A DNA stretch of 29,290 nt from a virus: the IMG/VR virus record IMGVR_UViG_3300050029_000092, positions 1 to 29,290 of that record; one strand, 5' to 3'. Position 1 is the stretch's first letter. Every line of letters begins with the position of its first letter. This document shows positions 1 to 9,055 of this stretch, one piece after another. The notes beneath the pieces were generated by a model. The model was not told the DNA's origin and did no database searches. It saw only the letters and a program-made list of their open reading frames with translations. The position numbers were made by a program, and so were the translations under genes.

Positions 1-1
1 T

Positions 2-205
2 AAGACAACTTTTAACGCACAGGGGCAAGAGACTGCAGGTAGCGCTACGCTGGATTTATCCACCGACGTTACGGGTATTCTAGCCAATACCCACTTGACT
101 GGAGTAAGTGCGACCATAGTCACAGCGAAGCTAACTCTCGCTGGAGCAAACGGATCTATGACTTTCACCAACGGATTATTAACTGCGCAGACTGCTGCGA
201 CCTAA
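2..205 (+). CDS. Virion structural protein, C-terminal end (partial)
   Basis: An open frame enters from the left edge and ends at TAA 203-205, ten bases before the next gene. The 67 visible residues are rich in Thr, Ala, Gly and Leu with alternating hydrophobic residues (for example STDVTGILANTHLTG and SMTFTNGLLTAQ), as in beta-rich capsid or decoration proteins. No family is recognised. It is placed with the virion genes because it lies directly upstream of, and in the same direction as, the ejection-type genes. The start lies outside the window. Confidence 0.7.
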   Translation, partial: KTTFNAQGQETAGSATLDLSTDVTGILANTHLTGVSATIVTAKLTLAGANGSMTFTNGLLTAQTAAT

Positions 206-214
206 GGAGACTTT

Positions 215-1399
215 ATGGGAATGTATGACTTTAGCAGTTCGGATTATAGTGGCGTTGGAGTACAGGCTTCTCCTGATACAGGATCAGGCTATAATTTAGG
301 AAACGCAGCAGGTCCTGGCGCCTCAGCTCCGCCTTCAACGGACTCTAGTTACAGCCTCGGAAATTTCGGGGATTACAGTAATTTCAACCAGGGCTACGTC
401 GATCCGACTAACTATGGAATGGGGGGTATGTCTGGTCAAATGGACTTCGGTAACGGAGCAGCACCCTCATCGGAGGGAGCTTACGCAAGCACAGTTCCTG
501 GCATGCCTACTGCCCAGGGACAACTTGGCACGACTCAGGATACAGATCCCTTCGCGCGCCCGGAGCCGGGCTTCTGGGGTTCTAATGCGCAGAAGATGCT
601 TAGCTTTTTAGCTAACTTTAACCCGATAACAGCAGGGATAAACACAGTTGCTACTGCTATGAATTCCCCTAATCCTACGCAAGCGGTGTTGCAGGGTTTG
701 CTAGGTCGCTTCGGGGGAATGCCGGGGCAGGTCGCTAATGCTGGCTATAATATGGCAACGTCGGATAATCCAGGTGCTACAGCGCTAGGAATCGGTGGGT
801 CTTTACTAGGAGGGCAACTAGGTGGTTCGCTGGGAGGACCGGCAGGAGCTACCTTCGGCTCGCAAGCCTTGGGAAGTTTAGCCGGGATGGCGGGGGGTGT
901 GCCGGGAGGCCCTGGCGGCCCCGCCCCGCAGGGTAATGGCGGCGGGAGAAACTGGCTTGATACTGCTATGTCCGTCGGTTCAGGACTGTACGGTTTAAGT
1001 CAAGCTAACGCTCAGCGTAATCTGGCGACGCAAGCAGCGGCGCCTTCGGCTGCAGCGGGGGCTGAGTTACAGAAAGTTATTTCCGGGGACTTCACTAATG
1101 ACGCGGGATTCAAAGCTGCGCAGTTAGCTGCAGCGCGTACGGCGTCCCAGCAACCCGGCGGTTTTGCAGCTTCGGCGGCAGCCCAGGCAGCTTTGAAGTA
1201 TCAGAATGATCGGATCTCTACCTTAGCCGGAGCTTCCGGTTCAAATCGTGGATACTACGATGCGATGACGGGGATGAATTCTGCTAACAATCTCGCCGGG
1301 TCTAGCCTGGCCAGTATGGGTTTCGGTACGGCTTCCGGCTCGGCTAACCCGCCCTGGCTACAACAGTACCTGATCCAGCACGGCATGGGAGGAGGCTAG
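215..1399 (+). CDS. Gly/Ala-rich putative internal virion (ejection) protein
   Basis: 394 residues starting at ATG 215 behind a strong AAGGAGA site. Residues 1-75 are low-complexity and rich in Gly, Ser, Tyr and Asn, with near-repeats GYNLGN and SYSLGN. Residues about 190-245 form a long glycine-zipper tract (GSLLGGQLGGSLGGPAG), and the rest is Ala/Gln-rich helix. This build, and the position just before a very large virion protein, match the small internal or ejection proteins of podophages, which leave the capsid with the DNA and help it cross the envelope. There is no recognisable enzyme domain. The next gene starts 1 base after its stop, so the two are co-transcribed. The role is inferred from composition and position. 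Confidence 0.6.
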   Translation: MGMYDFSSSDYSGVGVQASPDTGSGYNLGNAAGPGASAPPSTDSSYSLGNFGDYSNFNQGYVDPTNYGMGGMSGQMDFGNGAAPSSEGAYASTVPGMPTAQGQLGTTQDTDPFARPEPGFWGSNAQKMLSFLANFNPITAGINTVATAMNSPNPTQAVLQGLLGRFGGMPGQVANAGYNMATSDNPGATALGIGGSLLGGQLGGSLGGPAGATFGSQALGSLAGMAGGVPGGPGGPAPQGNGGGRNWLDTAMSVGSGLYGLSQANAQRNLATQAAAPSAAAGAELQKVISGDFTNDAGFKAAQLAAARTASQQPGGFAASAAAQAALKYQNDRISTLAGASGSNRGYYDAMTGMNSANNLAGSSLASMGFGTASGSANPPWLQQYLIQHGMGGG

Positions 1400-1400
1400 T

Positions 1401-2543
1401 ATGTCGGAACTATTTGGAGCCCCTAGTGGCATAATGGCCGCTCAACAGAATCAGTTAATGGGCCTGCAAGCCCAGCAAGCGATGGGGAATATCGCTATGC
1501 AACCGGCTGACCTGGCAATGAAGCAGTCGCAAGCTCGGTTGGTAGGCGCGGAGGCATCTCAGCACGAAATTGCTAACTCGCAGGCGCAAGCAATGCTGGA
1601 TCTTCAACGAAGTTGGATAGCGAATAAGCAGGAGACTGACGCTCGGCAGCAACTGGTAGCGCAAGGCCAAGCCTCAGGGCAAGACGCGACCGTAGCAAAC
1701 CTAGGGCCTAACGGGCAAGCGCGTAGCGTCTCCCAGGCAGATAGCCTTCAGCAGTTTGCAGATTTCGCCGACGCTCATGGACTACCTCCTACTCAACTGT
1801 CTGCAATGCGTGCGCAGATAGCTACTATTCACGAGCACGAAGCTATAGCGGGTTATCGTAATATGCAAGCCTCGGAGATCCAAACGCAGCAACAAATGCA
1901 GCACGCGCAGAGGGTTAGTAATATCGCTAACGCTGCTGCGCAAAGTCCGCAGAATTACATGGCAATTGCCAGTGATCCAACGTTACGCCAGTTGCTTCCT
2001 TCGCAACTGACAGGAGACTGGAGTACGGACAGGCCCGTACTGCAAGCGATTACCGCGGCGGGACAGGACTCGATTAAGCAAGCTAACCTGCAATTGAAGA
2101 CTCAAGCGGATGCAGTGCAAGCATCACGTTCAAAGGCTGCTTCGGCTGCCTCCTACGCAGCGGCAGATGCCTCGAATGCACGTGCAGCGCTGACGTCGAC
2201 TTATCAGGACAACATTATTAAGAACGGCGGGGAACGCTCCGCGGCTGCCAAGGACGCGAAGGACGCTTCAACTGCGGCACGGCAAGCAGCGACGGCAGCT
2301 AAGTTGCGTACGGAATTCCCGCCAGTGCCGCTTGATCCGGGTGCGCGAAGTTTCGGAAAGTCCTATACTGCGGCGGATGGGTCTACCCGTGCAACCTGGC
2401 AGAAAGACCCCGCTAGCGGCAAGGGTGTTTGGGTTCCAGTCAACGCTACGAAGGCACTTAAGGCAGCCTCACCCATGGTGAATGGAGCCGCAGATCCGGG
2501 CGCACCTGATCCTGGTTTAACCGCTGACGATACGGGGGAATAA
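1401..2543 (+). CDS. Ala/Gln-rich helical putative internal virion protein
   Basis: 380 residues, starting at ATG 1401 behind GGAGGAGG. It is almost entirely Ala, Gln, Ser, Asn and Lys with heptad-like stretches (MKQSQARLVGAEASQHEIAN; KAASAASYAAADASNARAA), which suggests long coiled coils. No catalytic motif is visible. The stop codon overlaps the start of the next gene as TAATG, so translation is coupled to the giant virion protein. By position and composition it resembles the middle member of the three-protein ejection sets of podophages. A scaffold or portal-channel role cannot be excluded. Confidence 0.6.
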   Translation: MSELFGAPSGIMAAQQNQLMGLQAQQAMGNIAMQPADLAMKQSQARLVGAEASQHEIANSQAQAMLDLQRSWIANKQETDARQQLVAQGQASGQDATVANLGPNGQARSVSQADSLQQFADFADAHGLPPTQLSAMRAQIATIHEHEAIAGYRNMQASEIQTQQQMQHAQRVSNIANAAAQSPQNYMAIASDPTLRQLLPSQLTGDWSTDRPVLQAITAAGQDSIKQANLQLKTQADAVQASRSKAASAASYAAADASNARAALTSTYQDNIIKNGGERSAAAKDAKDASTAARQAATAAKLRTEFPPVPLDPGARSFGKSYTAADGSTRATWQKDPASGKGVWVPVNATKALKAASPMVNGAADPGAPDPGLTADDTGE

Positions 2544-5500
2544 TGGGAAACTTTCTTGACGAATCTTTCATGACCGGGGTTGTTCCGGGGGAGACTTCTT
2601 CGGTTCCAAGCAATTCCCTGAGTGACGATTTCATGACTGGAAAACAGCCTCCCGTTTCAACGCCTCCTAAAACTTCAATCCCAGTGTTAAAACCAGGGGA
2701 GACTGTTTTAAACATGGCGCCGGGCCAACTACAGAAAGAAGCCGCCGCGCTCGCAAATATGGCTATCTCTGTCCCTGGTGGAGTAGCTGGCATGATCGGC
2801 GATAACTTGTCGCGCCTTAGTTCCTTGATGTATGGAACGGACGCGAAGGAGGCGGGAGCTACGGCACGCGGAGTCTCGGATCAATTAAACTCTGACTGGG
2901 GAAAGCTTACTTCGAAGCTGGGATTACATTTTAATTCCAACGGTTCGGCTATAGATGCAGTCATGAACTATGGCATGCAAGCCTCGGACACAGCGGGGGC
3001 TGCTATAGATAAGGCTACCGGGGGTGCTATCCCGGCGGATCTAGTGCAGACTGCCCGTGATGATGTACTTAATATGCTGGGGGTTAAAGGTCTTAAAACA
3101 GGGGCGATTAAGGCTTGGGATAAAACTAAGGCCGTCGGAACAGAATTCAGTCATGCTTTAGATGGAGCAGATCCTGATATAACTGCGGCTAAAGCAGCGG
3201 TAGCTGATTCTAAAGCTCGCATAGCTGCGGATGCGGATCACGCGCAGGCGGTACAGGACGTGGCCGCAGGTACGGCAGCTCCTGCGACTGTTGACGCTGT
3301 TGTAGCTAAGGCTATGGAAGCCCGGCATCCACTGGACGTTGCATGGAATCCTAAAGCGAAACCAGCCGCTGCAAAGGGATCCAGTCCTGCCTGGGATAAC
3401 CTGGTACGCGGGCTGGTGGAGGAACCCGGGGCGAAGGCAGATGCGACTTTGTCTGAAAGTGCAATAACGGAAGTTCCACAGGCCGCCCCCGAAGGTCCTG
3501 GTCTAACGCAGAAGACTACGCTGGCAGAACCTACGATTATCGGAGAGGCCCCGGATTTGGTTGAGTCTGGCCTGGACAAGCTTCGTCAAGGTCAGTTGAT
3601 ATCCACCCCCGAAGCGGAGGCTATCCGCGCGCTGAAACCTCTGCCGGGGCAAGGTACGATAGTGGACCCCGAGGGCAAACCCTACTTCCAACGCGGGCAG
3701 GCTGACCCAGCCTTGCTCAAGACCCTCGGCCTCATGGGCCTCGGCGCGGTAGCCGGGACGGCACTGTATAACTGGTATCAATCTTCATCCGGATTATCCG
3801 AGGATAACGCGCGCGATGTTGGCGCCGGACTAGCGGGGCTTGGCGCTGTCGGAATGCTGAAGGGTAAGCTTGAAGGTGTACCCGAGCCTCGCCTTATAGA
3901 TCTCGTCAAGCAAGCCGGCGCAGAAGGCGAAGGCGCCGCAGCGAAGCTCTACACCGACACGAAGTCCCAGCTCACGCGGACTGTCCAATCTTGGGATCGC
4001 GGCGGTAAGGAAGGCCTGCCTGTCGAAGACATTGTCCAGAACACTTATATGAAAGCTTTCGAAGCGATTAAGAAAGGTCAGTTCCGAGGAGACTCCTCTC
4101 TGTCCACCTTCCTCCACAAGATCGCGCAGAACGAAAAGTTCAACGTGTTCAACTCCGTAGCGGAGAAGACTGCGCGCCGGAGTTCCTCTCTGGAAGTAGA
4201 TCCTGAAACTGGCGGCGCAATCGTCCCTGAAAAGTACACGATGGAGCAGTCGCCGGAGAAATACCAATCCGCGCAGGACCAGGCGGCTACTAACCAGCTC
4301 GCGCAACGGATGCAGTCTGCGCTGGATAAACTCCCGGAGGATCAAGCGGCAGTGTTCAAAGCGCTGGAGATGGATGGTCTGAGCTACGAGGAAGCTGCGG
4401 CGCAACTCGACGTGCCGATCGGGACTATCCGCTCTCGTTTCTCCAGGGCTAAGGAGAATCTCCAAGGGAGCTTGCGGGATTACAAGGATCTCCAAGCGGG
4501 TAACGTAGATCCAAAGGTGCTGGCTAAAATAGCCGCAACTGTCGGTGGGGCTGTTTATGGATACAATAAAGACAAGTCGCCCTTGGGCCTATTACTCGGT
4601 GCCGCCGTCGGGATGGGGGGCGCAGCACTCGCCGACGGCGGCTGGAGATCCGTGGCATCTGCTCTATCCGACGGGCTCAAAGCAGACGAACGTATTCGGA
4701 TAACACCTGAATTACGTACGATGAATACAGTGATTGAGACGGCTAATAGAGATCTGTATTCTCTGGGTAAGAAGGTGGAAGCACTAGGACTTCCCAGGGC
4801 TTCTCTGTCCCGCATTACGCACAGTCTGGAAGGTGACACTTCAATCAAGCTAACTCCAGAAGAAGTTACTGCAAGTAATACCATTACCCAATTCTTCTCC
4901 AAGTATGGACAGCTAGGTTTGAAGTCCGGAGTGTTACACGACTTACTTAACAATTACGTTACTCACGTTTACGGGTCAGCTGGAAAGAGTTTACTTGAAT
5001 CCATCATGCAAGAACGGACAGGCGGAAGTACTTCCTCTCCGTTCGCAAAAACTCGTACGGGGCCTCCGACCATAGCCGAAATCAATTCGCATGCTGCCTC
5101 GAAAGGCCTGCAACCAATTACTGATAACATCTTGGAGATCGTTTCGGCCTATGGAAAATCCCTCGCCGGAGCCATGGCGCATAAAGGATTGCTGGAGTCT
5201 TTAAAGGGGCGGGAGAGCGGAGTGTTGGGACCTAAGGGCCTGCCAGATACTTTACTGATGAAGATTAGCAAGGCTCCGGCGGACTACGAACGTATAAATC
5301 ACCCGTCGTTACAAGGATACCTAGTTCACCCGGATATTGCCCCTAATATGCGCTTTGTTCTTAGTACTGCAGAGTTACCGGCTATCCTTAAGGGCGTAGT
5401 GGCTGTTAATCAGTTAGCTAAGCGTGCCAAATTCACTATGAGTTTGTTTCATGACACCAGTCTAATGATGGCCATGAACGGCGCTGAGAAATTCTTACGT

Positions 5501-6811
5501 TCTGATAACTTAAAAAACGTGGGCATTGCTGCCTTAGGGGCAGGCGTCGGAGCACTGGTAGATCCAGCGCATCCTTTAAGGGGGGCTGCTATTGGCGCAA
5601 CTGCCGGCTTTAACATACGTCGAATGGGGCCAGCCTTACGCGGAACACATACTCTACTGGATGAGTTGGCCAAGAACGATCCAAGTGACGAGATTGGGAA
5701 ATATCTGCACGGCGGACTTAAACTTGCGATGGGAGGACTCGGTACAGAGGACTTAAATATGGCAGGCTTTAAAGCATTTGCTCCTATGCTGGATTCTCAA
5801 ATCCCTGGAACCGGTAAATTGATTACAGCTACGGCTGCGCTATCCGACGCCTTTACTCGTATAACCTTCGAGCAAGTGCAGACCGTTGGTAAGTTAAGTA
5901 TTGCAATGGGCTCACACTCGGAGATGCTTATGAGTGAGGCTAAGGCCTTGGCACGTGATCCTAACTTTAAAATTACCCCGAGTGAAGAGCTATACCGAAA
6001 AAGTTCTGACTTCGCTAACACGATCCAGGGTGGTTTGAATTGGCAAGAGCTGGCGGAAGGGATGAAGACGAAGGCAGGGCGCGACTTTGCTCTTGCCGCT
6101 CTTTCCCCTAAGGGTAGAGCTGTTTTGCAATTGCTGGAGATTGCGCCTGACTGGGCTTTGTCTACGGCTCGCGCAGGGTATATGAGTGCCGGGACTCTCG
6201 TAGGAGGGGAGGCCGGAAGTCTTCGGGGCTTGATTGAACCTAAAACTACTACAGACTTATACCGCAGATATATGTTGCGCAGTATGGTCATTCAGGCTAC
6301 GGTTGCTAATGCAATTAACTACTCCATGTCAGGCCATCCTATCTGGGAAAATCGAGACAAGGATGGAAAATTTGATCCAACCTTTATCGACTATGGAAAT
6401 GGGCAGCACCAGCAGTGGAATAAGCATTATAACGAATTCTTCCATTGGGGGACGAAAACGAAAGCGCAGTTTTTAGCTAAGTTAAGTTACGCAGTCTCCG
6501 AACCGCTGAACCAACTCTTCGGGACAGAGTATCTAGCTCCGCGTATTACGGCACAGGGGCAAGTAACGGCTGGGCCTGTAATGAAAGGATCACCTATCCT
6601 ACACGCACTTAAAGGTTTTCAACCTATGTCAGTTGATACGAGTAAAGATTTAGGATCCAATGTAGCCGGATTCTTAGGGGCACCGATCCTAGGTACGTCT
6701 ACTGCCGAAATTCAAGCAGCCAGAGAATCCCTCAAACAACTTCACCAAACACCGGAGTATAAAGCCCTGCAGGCGGAGCGCCGGGCAGCTAAACGAAGGA
6801 GCGCACAATGA
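2543..6811 (+). CDS. 1422-residue internal virion protein with embedded ECF sigma factor
   Basis: Giant polyprotein-like virion protein starting at ATG 2543 (GGGGG site, TAATG overlap with the previous gene). The N terminus carries two short copies of D(E/D)(S)FMTG at residues 6-12 and 28-33. Glycine-rich, possibly membrane-active stretches occur near residues 390-440, 660-700 and 990-1020. Residues about 450-645 read as a complete ECF sigma factor (separate entry). The C-terminal half (about 700-1422) is helical, includes a patch FTMSLFHDTSLMMAMNGAEK of the kind seen in large polyvalent phage proteins, and ends in a basic Lys/Arg tail. Size, position and flanking genes fit the largest ejection protein of a podophage. 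Codon choice changes over about 3700-4490, where C-ending codons dominate, unlike both flanks. Virion location is inferred from context; the sigma domain is seen directly. Confidence 0.75.
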   Translation: MGNFLDESFMTGVVPGETSSVPSNSLSDDFMTGKQPPVSTPPKTSIPVLKPGETVLNMAPGQLQKEAAALANMAISVPGGVAGMIGDNLSRLSSLMYGTDAKEAGATARGVSDQLNSDWGKLTSKLGLHFNSNGSAIDAVMNYGMQASDTAGAAIDKATGGAIPADLVQTARDDVLNMLGVKGLKTGAIKAWDKTKAVGTEFSHALDGADPDITAAKAAVADSKARIAADADHAQAVQDVAAGTAAPATVDAVVAKAMEARHPLDVAWNPKAKPAAAKGSSPAWDNLVRGLVEEPGAKADATLSESAITEVPQAAPEGPGLTQKTTLAEPTIIGEAPDLVESGLDKLRQGQLISTPEAEAIRALKPLPGQGTIVDPEGKPYFQRGQADPALLKTLGLMGLGAVAGTALYNWYQSSSGLSEDNARDVGAGLAGLGAVGMLKGKLEGVPEPRLIDLVKQAGAEGEGAAAKLYTDTKSQLTRTVQSWDRGGKEGLPVEDIVQNTYMKAFEAIKKGQFRGDSSLSTFLHKIAQNEKFNVFNSVAEKTARRSSSLEVDPETGGAIVPEKYTMEQSPEKYQSAQDQAATNQLAQRMQSALDKLPEDQAAVFKALEMDGLSYEEAAAQLDVPIGTIRSRFSRAKENLQGSLRDYKDLQAGNVDPKVLAKIAATVGGAVYGYNKDKSPLGLLLGAAVGMGGAALADGGWRSVASALSDGLKADERIRITPELRTMNTVIETANRDLYSLGKKVEALGLPRASLSRITHSLEGDTSIKLTPEEVTASNTITQFFSKYGQLGLKSGVLHDLLNNYVTHVYGSAGKSLLESIMQERTGGSTSSPFAKTRTGPPTIAEINSHAASKGLQPITDNILEIVSAYGKSLAGAMAHKGLLESLKGRESGVLGPKGLPDTLLMKISKAPADYERINHPSLQGYLVHPDIAPNMRFVLSTAELPAILKGVVAVNQLAKRAKFTMSLFHDTSLMMAMNGAEKFLRSDNLKNVGIAALGAGVGALVDPAHPLRGAAIGATAGFNIRRMGPALRGTHTLLDELAKNDPSDEIGKYLHGGLKLAMGGLGTEDLNMAGFKAFAPMLDSQIPGTGKLITATAALSDAFTRITFEQVQTVGKLSIAMGSHSEMLMSEAKALARDPNFKITPSEELYRKSSDFANTIQGGLNWQELAEGMKTKAGRDFALAALSPKGRAVLQLLEIAPDWALSTARAGYMSAGTLVGGEAGSLRGLIEPKTTTDLYRRYMLRSMVIQATVANAINYSMSGHPIWENRDKDGKFDPTFIDYGNGQHQQWNKHYNEFFHWGTKTKAQFLAKLSYAVSEPLNQLFGTEYLAPRITAQGQVTAGPVMKGSPILHALKGFQPMSVDTSKDLGSNVAGFLGAPILGTSTAEIQAARESLKQLHQTPEYKALQAERRAAKRRSAQ
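3890..4480 (+). other. ECF sigma factor domain (sigma-2 and sigma-4) inside the virion protein
   Basis: Within residues 450-645 of the giant protein, the sigma-2 signature reads LPVEDIVQNTYMKAFEAIKK, then FRGDSSLSTFLHKIAQNEKF, matching the usual DLVQDTFLKAW, FRGDSSFRTWLYRIARN pattern. After a linker of about 45 residues comes sigma-4: ALDKLPEDQAAVFKALEMDG, then LSYEEAAAQLDVPIGTIRSR. The last part is close to the sigma-4 helix of E. coli RpoE as I remember it (LSYEEIAAIMDCPVGTVRSR). Both DNA-binding halves are present with normal spacing, so it looks functional and not vestigial. C-rich codons over this stretch suggest a separately acquired insertion. Confidence 0.85.
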
Positions 6812-7119
6812 CTGGACGAGCAGATTACTACGAGTTCGGCGGATACAACGCTGTATGCTACGAGTGTGGCCGCAAGCGTAAGGCCTCGACCCTCAAGAAG
6901 ACTTGGCAAGGGTACTTCGTCTGCCCGGAGCATTGGGAGCCGCGGCAACCGCAAGACTTCGTCAGAGTTATCCCGGATATTATCACGCCACCCTGGGCTC
7001 AGCCAATGCCGCAGGATCATTTCAGGTTTGGTGATGTTCTGATTACGGAGCAAAGTGATCTCTACGAAAATCTTGATATGATTCTTACTGAAAATTTTTA
7101 TCCTATAACTACGGAGTAA
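6808..7119 (+). CDS. Small zinc-ribbon-like phage protein
   Basis: 103 residues. ATG 6808 overlaps the stop of the giant virion protein as ATGA, behind AAGGAG. Residues 17-41 hold CYECGRKRKAS and CPEHW, a Cys2-Cys/His pattern likely to bind zinc. The rest is Pro- and acid-rich. Such small proteins are often found between the ejection or tail genes and the tailspike in podophages, and their role is not known. It could be a tail-assembly or structural minor protein. No signal peptide or membrane segment is visible. Confidence 0.6.
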   Translation: MTGRADYYEFGGYNAVCYECGRKRKASTLKKTWQGYFVCPEHWEPRQPQDFVRVIPDIITPPWAQPMPQDHFRFGDVLITEQSDLYENLDMILTENFYPITTE

Positions 7120-7122
7120 CTC

Positions 7123-8697
7123 ATGCCGACTAGAATTTCCCAGCTTCCTCCAGCTACTACGCCGACTGGAGTGGAACTTATCCCGATGGTGCAAGGAGGT
7201 GTTACTAAGTACTCACTTCTTAGTGATTTATACGCCGCACCATCTGGCTCATCCCGCATTGGGTGGCTTAGAAACGCGATCGGTGCCGTCGCAACTACCA
7301 TAGCAAAGTGGCTTGGGCGGCAACCCCCCAGTGTTTTTGAGTTTATGACAGATGCAGAAATTGCGGATGTACAGGCCGGTACAGTTACTTTAGATGTTAC
7401 AAATGCAATAGAGGCATTTTTTGCATCTATTGGAGGAGTTGTTGGCGGTAAAGGGATTATGCCTAGAGGCCGATATAAAACGACAAGAATGCTGACGGCA
7501 CCCTATGGAATAATACTTCTCGGAGAAGGGTCCCACGGGGGAACTTCTGCTCAACGGCAAGCTGCAACATCTATTTACGGATTCCATAATGGATCGGCAA
7601 TCCTAAGCCTAGCTGGAACCAACGGATGCACACTCCAAGATATTGGTCTGCAGGGTGGTGATGCTACGACTCACCCGAAAACAGCGTTAATGCTCGGGCG
7701 TAGAAGTTCAGCATCAAGCGGGTATCACAAAATTGATCGAGTAAGCGCCTATGGATACTTCTCTGTGGCACCTTTCTACAGTATTGCATCAGAAGATAAT
7801 TTATGGATTGATGTGTATGCGTGGATTTATGGAGGTACCGCGAAGTATTGTTTTTATACAGGTGAGGCAGACTTACTTGCTGTTGATTCTCTCGTCACTT
7901 CATCTAATCTCGAAAATACGCTTATTCGTCCATGGTTTCTTAATACTTCGTCAGATGCAAATTCTGCTGGAATATATATTGAATGCACCCAGGCAACCGG
8001 AAGCTGGACGTTTATCGGTGGTTATATGACTATGCAAGCCGGTGCCTATATACAGCTCAATGCGTCGCCGTCTGCCGGAACCGACCAACTAGGTCCATTC
8101 ACATTCATTGCTACAAGCGGAGAACTATGTTTAGGTGGTGATCCTCTGTACGGCTACAGGCTAACCGCGACAGCCGCGTGTGATCTTGTCGGTCTTAATA
8201 TTGTCGGAGGGCGTTTTGCCTTCCAAGCAGGAACAAATCACTACCAAATCTATAAAGACCCGGTATTGACGCTACGCTCTCCTACTATCACATTGCAACC
8301 GCCGGAAGCTTTTCCTTATGCACAGACGTCGGTGTCTAGGGACCACGTGCTAGGCGGTACATTAAATATAGGTCGATACTATGAATGGACTCCCGTAACA
8401 TTCGCGGCATCATGGTCAGACACATTAGGGGCTCCATACGCACCTGCCAGCTATTGCATTGACTCGGACGGTTTCGTCCATTTTCGCGGACAGGTTGTTT
8501 CAACCGGCCTCGGCCCGGCGCTCATTTTTTATCTACCCGGCGGTTTGATACCGCCGGTAAATATGTTCTTCGGGACAAGCGTCGGTACTACCGTTGGCCA
8601 GATATTGATAACTTCAGCGACTGGTGCCGTGACGCTGCCCGTGGGTTCTACGACGAGCGCGGTAGACCTTAGCCCGATACGGTTCAAAATGAATTAA
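7123..8697 (+). CDS. Tailspike protein (beta-helix receptor-binding protein)
   Basis: 524 residues, starting at ATG 7123 behind GGAG. Residues 1-40 (TRISQLPPATTPTGVELIPM) look like the short N-terminal domain that docks a spike to the tail. Residues about 70-370 show the pattern of a right-handed parallel beta-helix (pectate-lyase-like): a lead-in GGKGIMPRGRYKTTRML, followed by repeated Gly, Asn and aromatic turns. Residues 420-524 form a separate C-terminal domain (DSDGFVHFRGQVVS) typical of receptor-binding or trimerisation domains. It probably binds, and may cleave, host surface polysaccharide; catalytic acids cannot be assigned by eye. The stretch 7400-8400 is visibly richer in A and T than its neighbours, consistent with exchange between phages. 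Confidence 0.8.
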   Translation: MPTRISQLPPATTPTGVELIPMVQGGVTKYSLLSDLYAAPSGSSRIGWLRNAIGAVATTIAKWLGRQPPSVFEFMTDAEIADVQAGTVTLDVTNAIEAFFASIGGVVGGKGIMPRGRYKTTRMLTAPYGIILLGEGSHGGTSAQRQAATSIYGFHNGSAILSLAGTNGCTLQDIGLQGGDATTHPKTALMLGRRSSASSGYHKIDRVSAYGYFSVAPFYSIASEDNLWIDVYAWIYGGTAKYCFYTGEADLLAVDSLVTSSNLENTLIRPWFLNTSSDANSAGIYIECTQATGSWTFIGGYMTMQAGAYIQLNASPSAGTDQLGPFTFIATSGELCLGGDPLYGYRLTATAACDLVGLNIVGGRFAFQAGTNHYQIYKDPVLTLRSPTITLQPPEAFPYAQTSVSRDHVLGGTLNIGRYYEWTPVTFAASWSDTLGAPYAPASYCIDSDGFVHFRGQVVSTGLGPALIFYLPGGLIPPVNMFFGTSVGTTVGQILITSATGAVTLPVGSTTSAVDLSPIRFKMN

Positions 8698-8700
8698 GCT

Positions 8701-9045
8701 ATGAACGACACACACCCTAGACAACCAGAGTATGAAGATCTTTTTAGGAAGCACGAAGCTGAGTCTGCTACAGTAACTCCTTGTACATCTGATACCTGCC
8801 CCTCTATGTTCATAATCGACCGTAGGATTAACCGCCACCGAATGGAGATTGAAGAGTTGAAGGCCATGATTGCAACCCACGCGAAACTGATGGAAAAGAA
8901 CTCAAAGGACACAGCAGAAGTGCTTGCGATTGTCACCCTGGGAAAGGGGTTCTTCAAAGTCCTTGGGTGGATTGGTACTGGGATAAAACTTATTGCGGCT
9001 ATAGTGGCGCCGCTTGCTGCAGTGTACTTATGGTGGAAAAAATAG
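8701..9045 (+). CDS. XhlA-like lysis-associated membrane protein (putative holin partner)
   Basis: 114 residues starting at ATG 8701, three bases after the tailspike stop. An acidic N terminus with CTSDTCP is followed by a coiled coil (RHRMEIEELKAMIATHAKL) and, from about residue 80, an amphipathic and hydrophobic tail ending in a membrane segment (KLIAAIVAPLAAVYLWWKK). This order, coiled coil then one C-terminal membrane helix with a Lys end, is that of XhlA-type phage haemolysin or holin accessory proteins. It lies directly before the endolysin. Whether it is a holin, antiholin or accessory factor cannot be told, because a second holin candidate follows at 9895. Confidence 0.6.
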   Translation: MNDTHPRQPEYEDLFRKHEAESATVTPCTSDTCPSMFIIDRRINRHRMEIEELKAMIATHAKLMEKNSKDTAEVLAIVTLGKGFFKVLGWIGTGIKLIAAIVAPLAAVYLWWKK

Positions 9046-9055
9046 GAGTCTAATT

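Noticed and set aside
7540-7567. GGAACTT, 16 bases, TGCAA on the + strand
   Set aside because: Inside the tailspike coding region; the -10 lacks the TC start shared by all accepted sites.
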